A stretch of 51,546 nt of DNA from Alphaproteobacteria bacterium. GTDB taxonomy: Bacteria > Pseudomonadota > Alphaproteobacteria > Micavibrionales > Micavibrionaceae. This document shows positions 35,265 through 43,375 of this stretch, piece after piece. The notes below the pieces were generated by a model. It saw nothing but the letters and a program-made list of their open reading frames with translations. It did not search any database and was not told the DNA's origin. The stretch's first letter is position 1. Each line of letters begins with the position of its first letter. The DNA is taken from contig JAGRKB010000037.1 of the NCBI GenBank assembly GCA_020442425.1, forward strand, positions 1 to 51,546, written 5' to 3'. The position numbers and the translations under genes were made by a program.

Positions 35265-36173
35265 CTATTTCGTGGCTTTGAGGGTGTTGGCCATGAGGCA
35301 GGCTATGGTCATGGGGCCGACACCGCCAGGGACGGGGGTAATGGCGCCTGCGACTTTGACGGCGTCGTCAAAATCCACATCTCCGCAGAGTTTTCCTGTG
35401 TCCAGACGATTAATGCCGACATCAATGACGATGGCGCCAGGTTTGATCCAGTTGCCTTTGACCATTTTCGGGCGGCCGACGGCTGCCACAAGAATATCGG
35501 CAGAACGGCAAACTTCGTCCAAGTTTTGTGTTTTTGAGTGCGCAGTGGTGACAGTTGCATTGGCTGCGAGCAAGAGTTGCGCCATTGGTTTTCCGAACAA
35601 GAGTGAGCGGCCTATGACAACAGCATTTTTTCCTGAAAGATCGATATCTTTCAGACCCTCCCCCTTGCCCCCTCCCTGAAGGGAGGGGGAAGTTTTATTG
35701 AGGGCTTCGCGGATTAAAAGCATCGAACCTTGTGGGGTGCAGGGAACCAGTCCATCCAGTCCTGCGACCAGTTTTCCTATATTGGGTATCGTCAAGCCAT
35801 CGACATCTTTTTCAGGGGCAATGCGCTGCACAAGATTATCTTCATCCAATCCTCTCGGGAGCGGTAATTGCAGCAAAATTCCGTTGACGCTAGTGTCCGA
35901 GTTTAGGGCATCAATCACGGCTGCGATGTCTTCGTTGGTGGATGTGGCTGGCAGGCGGTGTTCGATAGAGCGAATGCCTGCTTTGGCGCAAGCTTTGATC
36001 TTATTGGCGACATATACATGGCTGGCGGGGTCGTCTCCGACCAGTATGACCGCCAAACCCGGCGGGGTTGCCATAGAAGCCGTTTGGCTCGCGATTTCAC
36101 CTAAAACCCGATTTGAGACGATTTTTCCGTCAATAATTTGTGCTGTGTGTTCCATGAAGACGGTTTTAGACAT
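35265..36173 (-). CDS. folD: Methylenetetrahydrofolate dehydrogenase/cyclohydrolase FolD with in-frame insertion
   Basis: FolD interconverts methylene-, methenyl- and formyl-tetrahydrofolate in the cytosol. The 302-residue protein has [14 protein letters not shown] with the catalytic lysine region, [10 protein letters not shown], and [18 protein letters not shown], the NADP site. Between the CTPQGSMLL block and DLSGKNAVV there are about 17 extra residues ([12 protein letters not shown] at the core), which come from a palindromic DNA repeat. The insert falls in a loop before the NADP fold, so activity may be kept. ATG 36173 is preferred (GAGAAA upstream); ATG 36155 is possible. Confidence 0.95.
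   Translation of the reverse strand: MSKTVFMEHTAQIIDGKIVSNRVLGEIASQTASMATPPGLAVILVGDDPASHVYVANKIKACAKAGIRSIEHRLPATSTNEDIAAVIDALNSDTSVNGILLQLPLPRGLDEDNLVQRIAPEKDVDGLTIPNIGKLVAGLDGLVPCTPQGSMLLIREALNKTSPSLQGGGKGEGLKDIDLSGKNAVVIGRSLLFGKPMAQLLLAANATVTTAHSKTQNLDEVCRSADILVAAVGRPKMVKGNWIKPGAIVIDVGINRLDTGKLCGDVDFDDAVKVAGAITPVPGGVGPMTIACLMANTLKATK
35656..35692. repeat. C/G-rich palindromic repeat inserted within folD
   Basis: The core is CCCCCTCCC-TGAA-GGGAGGGGG, a nine-pair perfect stem, preceded by CCCTCCCCC and TTG. It coincides exactly with the protein stretch that other FolD sequences lack. The base composition is unlike the rest of the gene. It has kept the reading frame. Short palindromes that insert in frame into genes are known from other alphaproteobacteria (for example Rickettsia); family membership here is not established. 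Confidence 0.65.
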
Positions 36174-36247
36174 TTTTCTCAAGAATTTCAATATTTCATC
36201 TTAAATAGCCCCTTAAAAGCCGTTTTGTGTTGTGCTATAGAAGTGCT

Positions 36248-36889
36248 ATGCCAATTCACAAATACCCATTCCTGATCGAGCTTGGTTCCGGTGCCGCAGG
36301 GCGTTGGAAGCTCTGGGTTTTGTTTTCTCTTGTGGCTCTTGTTGCGGCTTTTGGAACGTGGGTTTCAGGACAGTATAAAATCGGGCGTCTTGATGCGCTC
36401 AAGAATCGTTACGATCAACCGATTGTCAATTTTGCCAAAAGTCTTTCGTCTTCGCAGAAACATACTTTGGAATATGATTTATTGGAAGGGTGTCGTCAGA
36501 ACCAGATCGGAACGTGGCTGCAGACGACTGATGCTCTTCATTTTCGTGGACCCATGACCGGTAATCGTATCGAGGTTAGTCTTGATGATCATAAAGCTTT
36601 TCTGGATTTGAACGGCAAAGAAATTTCAATGTGCGTTCAAGGCGATATTGAGGATTTACAGTTTGATATCGGTTCTATGGTTAATACATGGGCTGTTGTT
36701 TTGCTCTTATTGTCCTTTTGTATCGGTGTTTGGGCTTGGGTTTGCTATTATTCTCAGGTTATTTGTGCTCATACCTCCCGTAATGTCTATGCAGAAACTT
36801 TGGAGCGTGGCGCAGATGTTGATGCTCAAAATGACTCCCAAAATAATGAAGCCGGATCACAAGATCCGACTCCTTCCGATCAGTCCTAA
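36248..36889 (+). CDS. Hypothetical membrane protein, 213 residues
   Basis: An unrecognised protein with two membrane segments (about residues 20-40 and 140-165) enclosing a loop of about 100 residues, and a hydrophilic C-terminal tail rich in asparagine, glutamate and serine. The loop, which would be periplasmic, has two cysteines (in EGCRQNQ and SMCVQG) that could form a disulfide. ATG 36248 is preferred to an upstream in-frame start because the extra seven residues are unsupported. It stands alone. Confidence 0.55.
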   Translation: MPIHKYPFLIELGSGAAGRWKLWVLFSLVALVAAFGTWVSGQYKIGRLDALKNRYDQPIVNFAKSLSSSQKHTLEYDLLEGCRQNQIGTWLQTTDALHFRGPMTGNRIEVSLDDHKAFLDLNGKEISMCVQGDIEDLQFDIGSMVNTWAVVLLLLSFCIGVWAWVCYYSQVICAHTSRNVYAETLERGADVDAQNDSQNNEAGSQDPTPSDQS

Positions 36890-36913
36890 GCTTTATCAGC
36901 CGATTTTTCTTTA

Positions 36914-37213
36914 CTAATAATATCCGTAGTAGCCATGGAAGAAAATTCTAGCGATGATAGAGGCTAGAATTTGTAAGGCGATAATGACTACAATTGGTGA
37001 GATGTCTATGCCGCCAATGGCAGGAATGTATTTTTGAACCGGTTTCATCACGGGGTCTGTGCATTTTCGTAGCAAATCAATCAGATTTCTTGCCTTAGGA
37101 TTTCTGATGTCCAGAACTTTGAAGACTACGAGCCAGCTTATGGCGACCTGCAAAATTATAATCCATGTATAGATTGTAATTGCCCACAGAAGAAGTTGGC
37201 CTAATAAATACAT
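36914..37213 (-). CDS. YggT family membrane protein
   Basis: A 99-residue protein with two hydrophobic regions joined by a basic loop: LLLWAITIYTWIIILQVAISWL, split here by family convention, then RKCTDPVMKPVQKYIPAIGGIDISP and a second membrane segment. The DP-x-PxQ-x-IP-GGIDISP pattern is the YggT signature. The family is linked with membrane or division functions in several bacteria but its biochemistry is unclear. It is convergent with the preceding gene. Confidence 0.9.
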   Translation of the reverse strand: MYLLGQLLLWAITIYTWIIILQVAISWLVVFKVLDIRNPKARNLIDLLRKCTDPVMKPVQKYIPAIGGIDISPIVVIIALQILASIIARIFFHGYYGYY

Positions 37214-37321
37214 ATGAAACTCCGTTTTTTACTTGGTTTTGGGTATCCTACAATTTATCTTGGGGGCTGACAATTTGTTAATGTTGCTTCGTTAAACTGG
37301 TTGGAGTTCAATTTACCTGCT

Positions 37322-38020
37322 ATGAGGTTGGTTTTGGCTAATTCTAGGGTTTATTCTTGCGCTTTTGCGATATTTGGGGCCGTTTTGATGTTTTCGGGTA
37401 TTGCTCAGGCAGATTCCTGGTGCAAGTCTGTTCAGGCTCCTCATATCCATGTCAAAACCGATACTGATTCTGTTCGGTATGATTATTCCAAATCCGAAAA
37501 GCAGTTGAATAATTTCAATATTGATACGGTTAATCCTTATGGTGACAATGTTATTACCGATGTCGGCGGATTGATGGAAGGCCGGATCAATATGGGGCAG
37601 CGTATGAAGTACGGAACCCTGACCAATACGCATACAAATGAAATTTGTTATTGGTACACCGAGATCACTGTGACGCTGCATATTAGCCCGACAATTTATG
37701 TTGCCAATGAGTTTCCCAAGGGAACCTGCAAGCATAATGCTATTCTTGGCCATGAGCACCAGCATGTGATGATAGATCGCGAAATTGTCAATAAGTACGC
37801 TTCGCAAATCGGGAAGGCATTGTATGAAGAGGTTAATGCCCGAGGGGTTTACGGGCCGGTCTCTGTAAACAAACGCGCTCAGCTAGAAGCGACTTTGAAG
37901 AATCGTATGGAAAAACTTTTGACGACTTATTCCGATAAGATGAACGCAGAGCGGCGTCAAAGGCAGCAGGCACTTGATAGTCTCAATGAATATGAGCGTG
38001 TGAACAAGGTTTGCAAGTAG
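37322..38020 (+). CDS. Secreted HExxH protein (putative zinc protease)
   Basis: A 232-residue protein with a signal peptide ending AQA-D (about residue 30). NAILGHEHQHVMIDREIV contains HEHQH, an HExxH zinc motif, in a setting like the DUF922-type predicted secreted proteases. Three cysteines (in SWCKS, NEICYW, and GTCKHN) may form disulfides. The C-terminal 60 residues are charged and helical. ATG 37322 is chosen; a TTG at 37301 has GGAG closer to it and is possible. Protease activity is inferred from the motif only. Confidence 0.65.
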   Translation: MRLVLANSRVYSCAFAIFGAVLMFSGIAQADSWCKSVQAPHIHVKTDTDSVRYDYSKSEKQLNNFNIDTVNPYGDNVITDVGGLMEGRINMGQRMKYGTLTNTHTNEICYWYTEITVTLHISPTIYVANEFPKGTCKHNAILGHEHQHVMIDREIVNKYASQIGKALYEEVNARGVYGPVSVNKRAQLEATLKNRMEKLLTTYSDKMNAERRQRQQALDSLNEYERVNKVCK

Positions 38021-38036
38021 TTGTCAGATTTTTTCC

Positions 38037-38078
38037 ATGAAAAACAAACCCGCAGCGAGGAGGAACAAGCTGCGGGTT
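38037..38078 (-). terminator. Intrinsic terminator acting on the minus strand
   Basis: AACCCGCAGC (38047-38056) and GCTGCGGGTT (38069-38078) form a perfect ten-pair stem with a twelve-base loop. On the minus strand the stem is followed by TTTGTTTTTC, a good U-tract. On the plus strand it follows the HExxH gene by 26 bases but lacks a T-run. No minus-strand gene is seen upstream of it, so it may end a small RNA or serve mainly as a bidirectional stop. Confidence 0.65.
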
Positions 38079-38324
38079 GAATATCAAATAGATGGTCGGT
38101 CTATTTTGGTGTTTGGTGATAAGCATTCAGTGCTGAAACAATCAAATTCTTATCTTCTTATAGAATGCCCTATAAATGTGGCTAAAGTTTGTGCGATGCG
38201 TGCCTTAATCGTGCCATATTTAAGGTGATCTTCTCTATGTCAGTGCTTTCTTAATGATTTTTATGTATTTTCAGATAGTTAACACTCGTCAATTGTTTGC
38301 CGAATCGGCTAAATTGCGACAAAA
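38079..38324. other. Intergenic stretch without a recognised gene
   Basis: Between the 10-pair stem and the ctlX operator candidate I see no convincing protein. A short plus-strand reading frame runs through but starts inside the terminator stem. On the minus strand TTGACG lies near 38286-38291 and an A/T-rich segment follows about 17 bases later, which could be a promoter for a transcript ending at the terminator. GCCGAATCGGC near 38300-38310 is a small inverted repeat. Confidence 0.35.
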
Positions 38325-38343
38325 TGATCAGAAAAATTGATCA
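38325..38343 (+). promoter_or_regulatory. Operator candidate upstream of the ctlX-like gene
   Basis: TGATCA occurs twice, at 38325-38330 and 38338-38343, separated by seven bases (GAAAAAT). Each copy is its own complement, so the whole is a symmetric site 23 bases before the ATG. Such a paired hexamer suits a dimeric regulator. CtlX-type genes are sometimes next to Lrp/AsnC regulators, but none is seen here. Confidence 0.4.
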
Positions 38344-38365
38344 AAATATTCAATAGGGAGCCAAA

Positions 38366-39283
38366 ATGAGCCACAAAATCAGACAATCTGCCGATCATAT
38401 CTGGATGACCGAGCCGGTTTTGTTTCATTGCAACAAGCAAACTATGGCGACCAATACCTATCAGAGTGATGATCCTCCTGATATTGAAGCCGTACAGGCA
38501 GCGGCTTTAAAAGAGTTTCATGCTTTTCGGGATCGTTTGGTGTCTGCAGGGGTCAATGTTACCACTGTTTTGGGGCATTCTGATTCTCCTGATGATATTT
38601 TTCCCAATTGGGCCTCGACCCATGAAGACGGGAAGGGCGGACGCTTTATCGTTTACTATCCGATGCTAAATGAAAATCGCCGCATCGAACGCCGCCCTGA
38701 AATGACGGCTTTGCTTGAGCGGCAATATGACGTGGCTCTGGATATGAGCCATTATGAAGAGCGGGATTTGGCTTTGGAAAGCACTTCCGCCTTATGGATA
38801 GACCGTGTGCATAAGGTTGCTTATTCTTCACACTCTGCGCGTGCCAATCAGGATTTGGGTCGTGAATGGTGTGCGTTTATGGGCTATCAATTTGTTCCGT
38901 TCGAAACGCGCAACCATGCCGGCAAGCCCGTTTATCATACTGACGTTATGATGTTTATCGGGACCGAGTTTATCGGTGTTTGTCTTGAATGTATTGTGCC
39001 GGAAGATCGGGCGCGGGTGCGTGCATCGTTAGAGGCGACGGGGCGCGAAATTATCGAGATCAAAAATGAACAGCTTTTGGATTTTTGCGGTAATTGTCTG
39101 GAAGTTGTTGCGCGGGACGGAACCAAAAAACTTGTGATGTCGGCATCTGCCTATCAGGCCTATACGGATGAGCAGAAGGAAAAGTTTTTAAAATATGTTT
39201 CCGAGATTGTGTATTCCGATTTGACCACTATCCAGAAATATGGCGGCGGCGCCGCCCGTTGTATGATGATGGAGATGTTTTAG
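38366..39283 (+). CDS. Amidinotransferase-family hydrolase (CtlX-like)
   Basis: A 305-residue member of the guanidino-group-modifying superfamily. PVYHTDVMM carries the catalytic His-x-Asp, and GGGAARCMMMEMF at the C-terminus carries the catalytic cysteine. SRANQDLGREWCAFMGY fits the same fold. This layout matches the CtlX group, which is linked with citrulline or arginine breakdown, though dimethylarginine hydrolase-like activity cannot be ruled out. GGGAG precedes the ATG. Its end overlaps the convergent methyltransferase by four bases. Confidence 0.85.
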   Translation: MSHKIRQSADHIWMTEPVLFHCNKQTMATNTYQSDDPPDIEAVQAAALKEFHAFRDRLVSAGVNVTTVLGHSDSPDDIFPNWASTHEDGKGGRFIVYYPMLNENRRIERRPEMTALLERQYDVALDMSHYEERDLALESTSALWIDRVHKVAYSSHSARANQDLGREWCAFMGYQFVPFETRNHAGKPVYHTDVMMFIGTEFIGVCLECIVPEDRARVRASLEATGREIIEIKNEQLLDFCGNCLEVVARDGTKKLVMSASAYQAYTDEQKEKFLKYVSEIVYSDLTTIQKYGGGAARCMMMEMF

Positions 39284-40383
39284 GGGTGTGCTGTTGCAAC
39301 CAAAGGATACTTTCCTGAGGAACGGACATTCGAGGAGCGAATTTTCTCTCCTTCGTATTTCAAATGTACCACGCGCAATAATCTATCGTCGTCATCGAAA
39401 CTATCAATGTGCCTAAATCCTGCGGATCTTGCGCTTGCAACAAGTTGAGATGGGGTTGGTTTAAAGGAGTTTATTACACTATTCCTAAAACCTCCTTTTA
39501 TATTGAAGCGTCTTCCTTCAATAGTAAAAGAAGCTCCATCTTTGCACACTACTGTGTGACAAATAGCGCGAGTTCTTCCGAAAGGTTCGATAATGACAGG
39601 TTCATGTGTGAAGATTTCACGAATTTTCTCTTTAGTTAGATCGGTTTCTAGTAGATCTGGAATTGTTTCGAGGGCACCAATAATAAAGCGTGCGTGTTCA
39701 GGCCCCTGATAGGCTTGTAAACTTTGTTCTTTACTTCCAGTATCTATTGTTACCAAAAGCTCACCCTGATTGAAGTAAAATCTAGCGGCATTATGAAACC
39801 GTCTAGTCAATGCTCCTCTAAGGAATTTTCCTGACCTTCCTTCCTGAGCTTCCATACAATTTATGTCTGGTAAGGAGGATATATTTGCGATGGTGCCTCC
39901 TAGAATCATACCTAGAACTCTACCGCTAATTTTAGGAGGGTTTTCTGGGGCTTCGAAGTCTTGTTCCAAAAGGGTAATAGGAATATCTGGGCTAATTTTT
40001 CTAATCCTGTCGTGTGCAGCTTCATTTAGTCCAACTTCATAGTCAATTAGTGTAATGCTGTGCAGTTTTGGATTGTCAAGAAAAGGAACTATTTTGTCTC
40101 CAGTTCCGGCTCCAATTTCAAAAAGAGAGGTTACTGAGTGACCGTTGCTAATAAAAGAATTGTGAAGAGCTGCGATTCTTTCCAACACTTCTTTTTCTCT
40201 TCGCGGGTCTGCAAGGTAATAGTTTCCTCTTCCGTCTGCTGAGGCTCTTACAATATCAGTCCAGTTCTCAGGATGAAAGTATGCAGCTCGGTCTAGGTGA
40301 CCACCTCTTTTGTAATCAAAGAAGTCAAATACATCATCACGTAAGTTGTCACGAAATGCATCTATGGGACTTTTTGCTGACAT
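39280..40383 (-). CDS. EgtD-like S-adenosylmethionine-dependent methyltransferase
   Basis: A methyltransferase of the EgtD (histidine-specific, Methyltransf_33) family, 367 residues. LFEIGAGTGDKIVPFL is the S-adenosylmethionine site, TLIDYE follows, and MILGGTIANI corresponds to the family's FLGSTIGN-type motif. True EgtD trimethylates histidine for ergothioneine; no egtB partner is visible, so the substrate may differ. The start at 40383 has GAAGG nine bases upstream; ATG 40410, overlapping the regulator's stop as TAATG, is the alternative. The gene is AT-richer than its surroundings. Confidence 0.8.
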   Translation of the reverse strand: MSAKSPIDAFRDNLRDDVFDFFDYKRGGHLDRAAYFHPENWTDIVRASADGRGNYYLADPRREKEVLERIAALHNSFISNGHSVTSLFEIGAGTGDKIVPFLDNPKLHSITLIDYEVGLNEAAHDRIRKISPDIPITLLEQDFEAPENPPKISGRVLGMILGGTIANISSLPDINCMEAQEGRSGKFLRGALTRRFHNAARFYFNQGELLVTIDTGSKEQSLQAYQGPEHARFIIGALETIPDLLETDLTKEKIREIFTHEPVIIEPFGRTRAICHTVVCKDGASFTIEGRRFNIKGGFRNSVINSFKPTPSQLVASARSAGFRHIDSFDDDDRLLRVVHLKYEGEKIRSSNVRSSGKYPLVATAHP

Positions 40384-40409
40384 TTTTTTTAAACCTTCTA
40401 CTACAAGCA

Positions 40410-41063
40410 TTATTTGTTGTTCTTATTATTTGTTGGTTGTAGTGCTATATTCCAGAGTGCCATAAATTGAGATTTATAAGCTTCAGCTATCGCTGGAAAA
40501 TGATGTAAGATTATAACAGGCTGCTCATCAAAAACAAAAATTGCGAGTTTCTTCTCAAAAACATAGAATGGAATGGAGTGAAAGAAAGCTTTTGGTATCC
40601 ATTTGTATTCGGCATATTCACTTGCTGCAAAATTATTATCCCCCTCTTTTAAAAGAACTTTATATTTTACGTTCTTTAATGAGGATATCCTGTTCATATG
40701 TTCACTCGCGGTGTCGCCCGCCCATTTCATAAACATATTTTCTTCTACATTTGAAATGCAGACTTCCCCTGACCATTCAGAAATGGTTTTATAGACGAGG
40801 TCAAAGAAATCTACGAAACCATTTCTTCCTCTAAAAACTTCGACTTCAACGTTTTTCTTGCGAATTCCGTCGTTAGGAAGGAACTCCACTCCAGTATCTT
40901 CAAATGCTTTTTGGATTAGGTGCAGTGTTGAGTCACGTGGCTGAGTCAGGCCGTTTTCGATGCTCCCTATGGAAGTCGAAGAAATGCCGGTGCGCTCGGA
41001 CAGGTCTCCTTGTGACCAGTTCAAGATTCCGCGCGCTCCGCGTATCTGGGCTGTTGTAATCAT
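40410..41063 (-). CDS. XRE-family regulator with C-terminal sensor-like domain
   Basis: A 217-residue protein with a Cro/C1 helix-turn-helix at residues 4-60 (GARGILNWSQGDLSERTGIS, then SIGSIENGLTQP). The remaining 150 residues contain a segment like the C-terminal sensor of TrmB/PLD-like regulators: IPFYVFEKKLAIFVF, PVIILHHFP, and a final FMALW. The next gene is the EgtD-like methyltransferase, overlapping or abutting. A symmetric site in its own promoter suggests autoregulation. Codon use and base composition are AT-rich, compatible with recent transfer. Confidence 0.82.
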   Translation of the reverse strand: MITTAQIRGARGILNWSQGDLSERTGISSTSIGSIENGLTQPRDSTLHLIQKAFEDTGVEFLPNDGIRKKNVEVEVFRGRNGFVDFFDLVYKTISEWSGEVCISNVEENMFMKWAGDTASEHMNRISSLKNVKYKVLLKEGDNNFAASEYAEYKWIPKAFFHSIPFYVFEKKLAIFVFDEQPVIILHHFPAIAEAYKSQFMALWNIALQPTNNKNNK

Positions 41064-41083
41064 GCCAATCCTAAATTATTTGC

Positions 41084-41105
41084 TTGGGACTTATGTTTAT
41101 CCCAA
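41084..41105. promoter_or_regulatory. Inverted-repeat operator upstream of the XRE gene
   Basis: TTGGGA at 41084-41089 and TCCCAA at 41100-41105 form a perfect six-base inverted repeat with a ten-base spacer, about 20-40 bases before the XRE start. On the minus strand TTGGGA could also be a -35 element with AAATAAT 18 bases later as -10. A regulator bound here would cover the promoter. Confidence 0.5.
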
Positions 41106-41200
41106 CTTTGTATAAAGGGAAAGAAAAAAATAAGCAAGCAAAATATGACAAATTGGAGTGATTGTCATTCCGATTTGTTAATTTGATAATACGTCTATGA

Positions 41201-41270
41201 GAGCAGCACGGCTGCTCTGTTTTCTGGATCCCGTTCGTGCGGGTTCGGCCTTGCCGAACGCCAACGGGAT
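41201..41270. repeat. Pair of stem-loops of REP type between the XRE gene and the M3 peptidase gene
   Basis: GAGCAGC-ACG-GCTGCTC at 41201-41217 is a perfect seven-pair hairpin followed on the plus strand by TGTTTTC. Next, ATCCCGTT (41228-41235) pairs with AACGGGAT (41263-41270), enclosing GTTCGGC-CTT-GCCGAAC (41243-41259). The nested, GC-rich structure flanked by GGATC and GATGACGG is like interspersed repeats in many alphaproteobacterial genomes. It lies eight bases past the M3 peptidase stop and may also end its transcript. Confidence 0.55.
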
Positions 41271-41278
41271 GACGGCGC

Positions 41279-43315
41279 TTAGAGGAGCCCATCACGGCGA
41301 AGCAGGGCGTTCGGGTCGGCGTCCCGCCCTCTGAAATTGCGATAAAGAACAGCCGGATGCTCTGAGCCGCCTTTTTCAAGTATTTCAGTACGATAGCGAC
41401 ATGCTGTGTCTTGATTATACAGCCCGTCTTCCAAAAAGGCTTCAAACGTATCAGCATCCAGAACTTCGGCCCATTTATATGAATAATAGCCGGCTGAATA
41501 GCCTCCCGCGAAAATATGACTAAAGGAGTGCGACTGTGTGCCGCCCATTCTCGGGAAAAATCGGAAGTCTTTCATGACTTCGTCTTCGAATTCCGCGATG
41601 TCGTCAATTGATTCGGGATTTCTAAGATGCCATTCCATGTCCAGTATGGAGTATCCGGTTTGGCGAATACCCATCCAGCCTGACATAAAGTTTTTGGCTG
41701 CACGCATTTTCTCAATTAATTCTGCCGGGATTGGTTCACCCGTTTCATAGTGGGATGCAAAGCTGTTGAGCGTTTCACTTTCATATAACCAGTTCTCTTG
41801 CAATTGTGAGGGAAGCTCTACGAAGTCCCACAAGACGTTGGTTCCAGATTGGGAAGCGTAAGTTCCTTTCGCCAAGAGACCGTGTGTGGCGTGTCCCATT
41901 TCGTGAAAGAGAGTCTCAACTTCTCCGAATGTCAGAAGCGGTTGTTTGTCTCCCGTCGGTTTTGTGAAGTTGCAGACGATAGCCACAACAGGACATTCGA
42001 CTTTTCCGTGATATAATCCGCGATCCCGATAAGAGGTCATCCATGCCCCCGGTTTTTTGCCTGCGCGCGGATAAAGATCTGTGTAAAAAGTTCCGATGAA
42101 GTCTCCGGTTTTTTTATCAGTGACATCATAGGCTGTAACATCTGCATGCCATGTCGGTAAATCTTTTGCCGGAGTAAAAACTAGACCAAAGAGTTTCGAG
42201 AAGTGGTCGAAAGTTCCTTTTAAAACGCTATTGAGCGGAAAGTAGGGGCGTAAGTCTTCATCCGAAAAATGATAGAGATTTTCTTTCAGTTTTTCAGAAT
42301 AATAGCCTACATCCCAAGGCATTAAATCTTCTATGCCGTCTGTTTCTTTGGCAAAGGCTTTGATGTCTTCGAGATCTTTGAGTGCGCCAATGCGGTATTG
42401 CTCTTTGAGGTCGGTCAGAAACGTCATTACCGTTTCGGGCTTTTCTGCCATGCGGCGCTCTAGTGTGTAATGCGCATGTGTTTCATATCCCAAAAGCTTT
42501 GCACGTTCATTTCTGAATTTGACAATTTTCATTAAGGTTTCTGTGTTGTCGAACTCATCTCCGCAGGCGCGTGCGCTGAAGGCTCTCCAAATTTTTTCAC
42601 GCAGCGGTCTATTTGAAGAATATGTCAGAAAAGGGCCGAAGCTGGGGAAGTCCAATGTGAAAAGCCATTTGGAAGGCTCGCCTTTTTGCTCTGCTTCGAA
42701 TTTGGCTCCGTCTATTGCAGTCTGGGGAAGGCCTTCCAGATCATCTTCCTTGTCGATCCACATCTCGAATTTTTCGGATGATTTTTTGACATTGTTTGAA
42801 AATACCGGTGCCAAAGTTGACATAGCTTCATTTATTTTTCTGAGTTCTGCTTTTTTGTTGTCATCGAGTAAAGCGCCGCCTCTGACGAAGCTTTTGTAAT
42901 TGTCTTCCAGAAGAGTTTTTTGCTCTGTAGTGAGGTTTAGCGCTTCTCTTTGTTCATAAACAGTTCTGACTCGTGCAAACAAATCCGCATTTAAAATTAT
43001 GTCGCTCCCGAAATTGGCTTGAATAGGACCTATCTCTTCTGCCAATGCTTGCAGGTTATCGGTGCCCGCTGCTGCGAGTTGGTTATAAAAGATGCTGGTA
43101 ACCGTGCTCAAAGTCTCTGAGGCTGTTTCAAGAGCCAGAATCGTGTTGTCGAATGTAGGAGCCTCTGGATCAGCTATGATCTTGTCAATGTTGGCGCGTG
43201 CTTCCGCGATTGCGGCTTCTACTGCCGGTTTGAAATGCTCTTCCTTGATTTTGTCAAATTGTGGTGCATGGTTGCGCAGAGGGGAGAGCTCCAGCAGAGG
43301 GTTATTGTGTGGCAT
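41279..43315 (-). CDS. M3-family oligopeptidase (oligopeptidase A/dipeptidyl carboxypeptidase-like)
   Basis: A 678-residue zinc metallopeptidase. The active-site motif HEMGHATHGLL starts at about residue 470, and WDFVELPSQLQENW, which holds the third zinc ligand region, follows. The N-terminal helical part, PRFDKIKEEHFKPAVEAAIAEA-like, and the C-terminal MGGTQSHSFSHIFAGGYSAGYY blocks are typical of PrlC/Dcp. It degrades short peptides, in the cytosol as there is no signal peptide. PrlC and Dcp cannot be separated by eye. Confidence 0.93.
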   Translation of the reverse strand: MPHNNPLLELSPLRNHAPQFDKIKEEHFKPAVEAAIAEARANIDKIIADPEAPTFDNTILALETASETLSTVTSIFYNQLAAAGTDNLQALAEEIGPIQANFGSDIILNADLFARVRTVYEQREALNLTTEQKTLLEDNYKSFVRGGALLDDNKKAELRKINEAMSTLAPVFSNNVKKSSEKFEMWIDKEDDLEGLPQTAIDGAKFEAEQKGEPSKWLFTLDFPSFGPFLTYSSNRPLREKIWRAFSARACGDEFDNTETLMKIVKFRNERAKLLGYETHAHYTLERRMAEKPETVMTFLTDLKEQYRIGALKDLEDIKAFAKETDGIEDLMPWDVGYYSEKLKENLYHFSDEDLRPYFPLNSVLKGTFDHFSKLFGLVFTPAKDLPTWHADVTAYDVTDKKTGDFIGTFYTDLYPRAGKKPGAWMTSYRDRGLYHGKVECPVVAIVCNFTKPTGDKQPLLTFGEVETLFHEMGHATHGLLAKGTYASQSGTNVLWDFVELPSQLQENWLYESETLNSFASHYETGEPIPAELIEKMRAAKNFMSGWMGIRQTGYSILDMEWHLRNPESIDDIAEFEDEVMKDFRFFPRMGGTQSHSFSHIFAGGYSAGYYSYKWAEVLDADTFEAFLEDGLYNQDTACRYRTEILEKGGSEHPAVLYRNFRGRDADPNALLRRDGLL

Positions 43316-43375
43316 ATTGGTTTTCCTTTTCGATTTCCTTCCAATTTCAATCCAAATACAATATATGGGTTAAAA

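Noticed and set aside
38037..38228. Short plus-strand frame of 63 codons
   Set aside because: Its first codons lie in the perfect terminator stem, there is no ribosome-binding site and the product looks random.
41071..41457. Minus-strand frame across the REP-like stems and the end of the M3 peptidase gene
   Set aside because: It is out of frame with the peptidase and its sequence is made of repeat and intergenic bases.
43235..43375. Upstream extension of mnmC
   Set aside because: It overlaps the divergent peptidase start and does not resemble MnmC N-termini.
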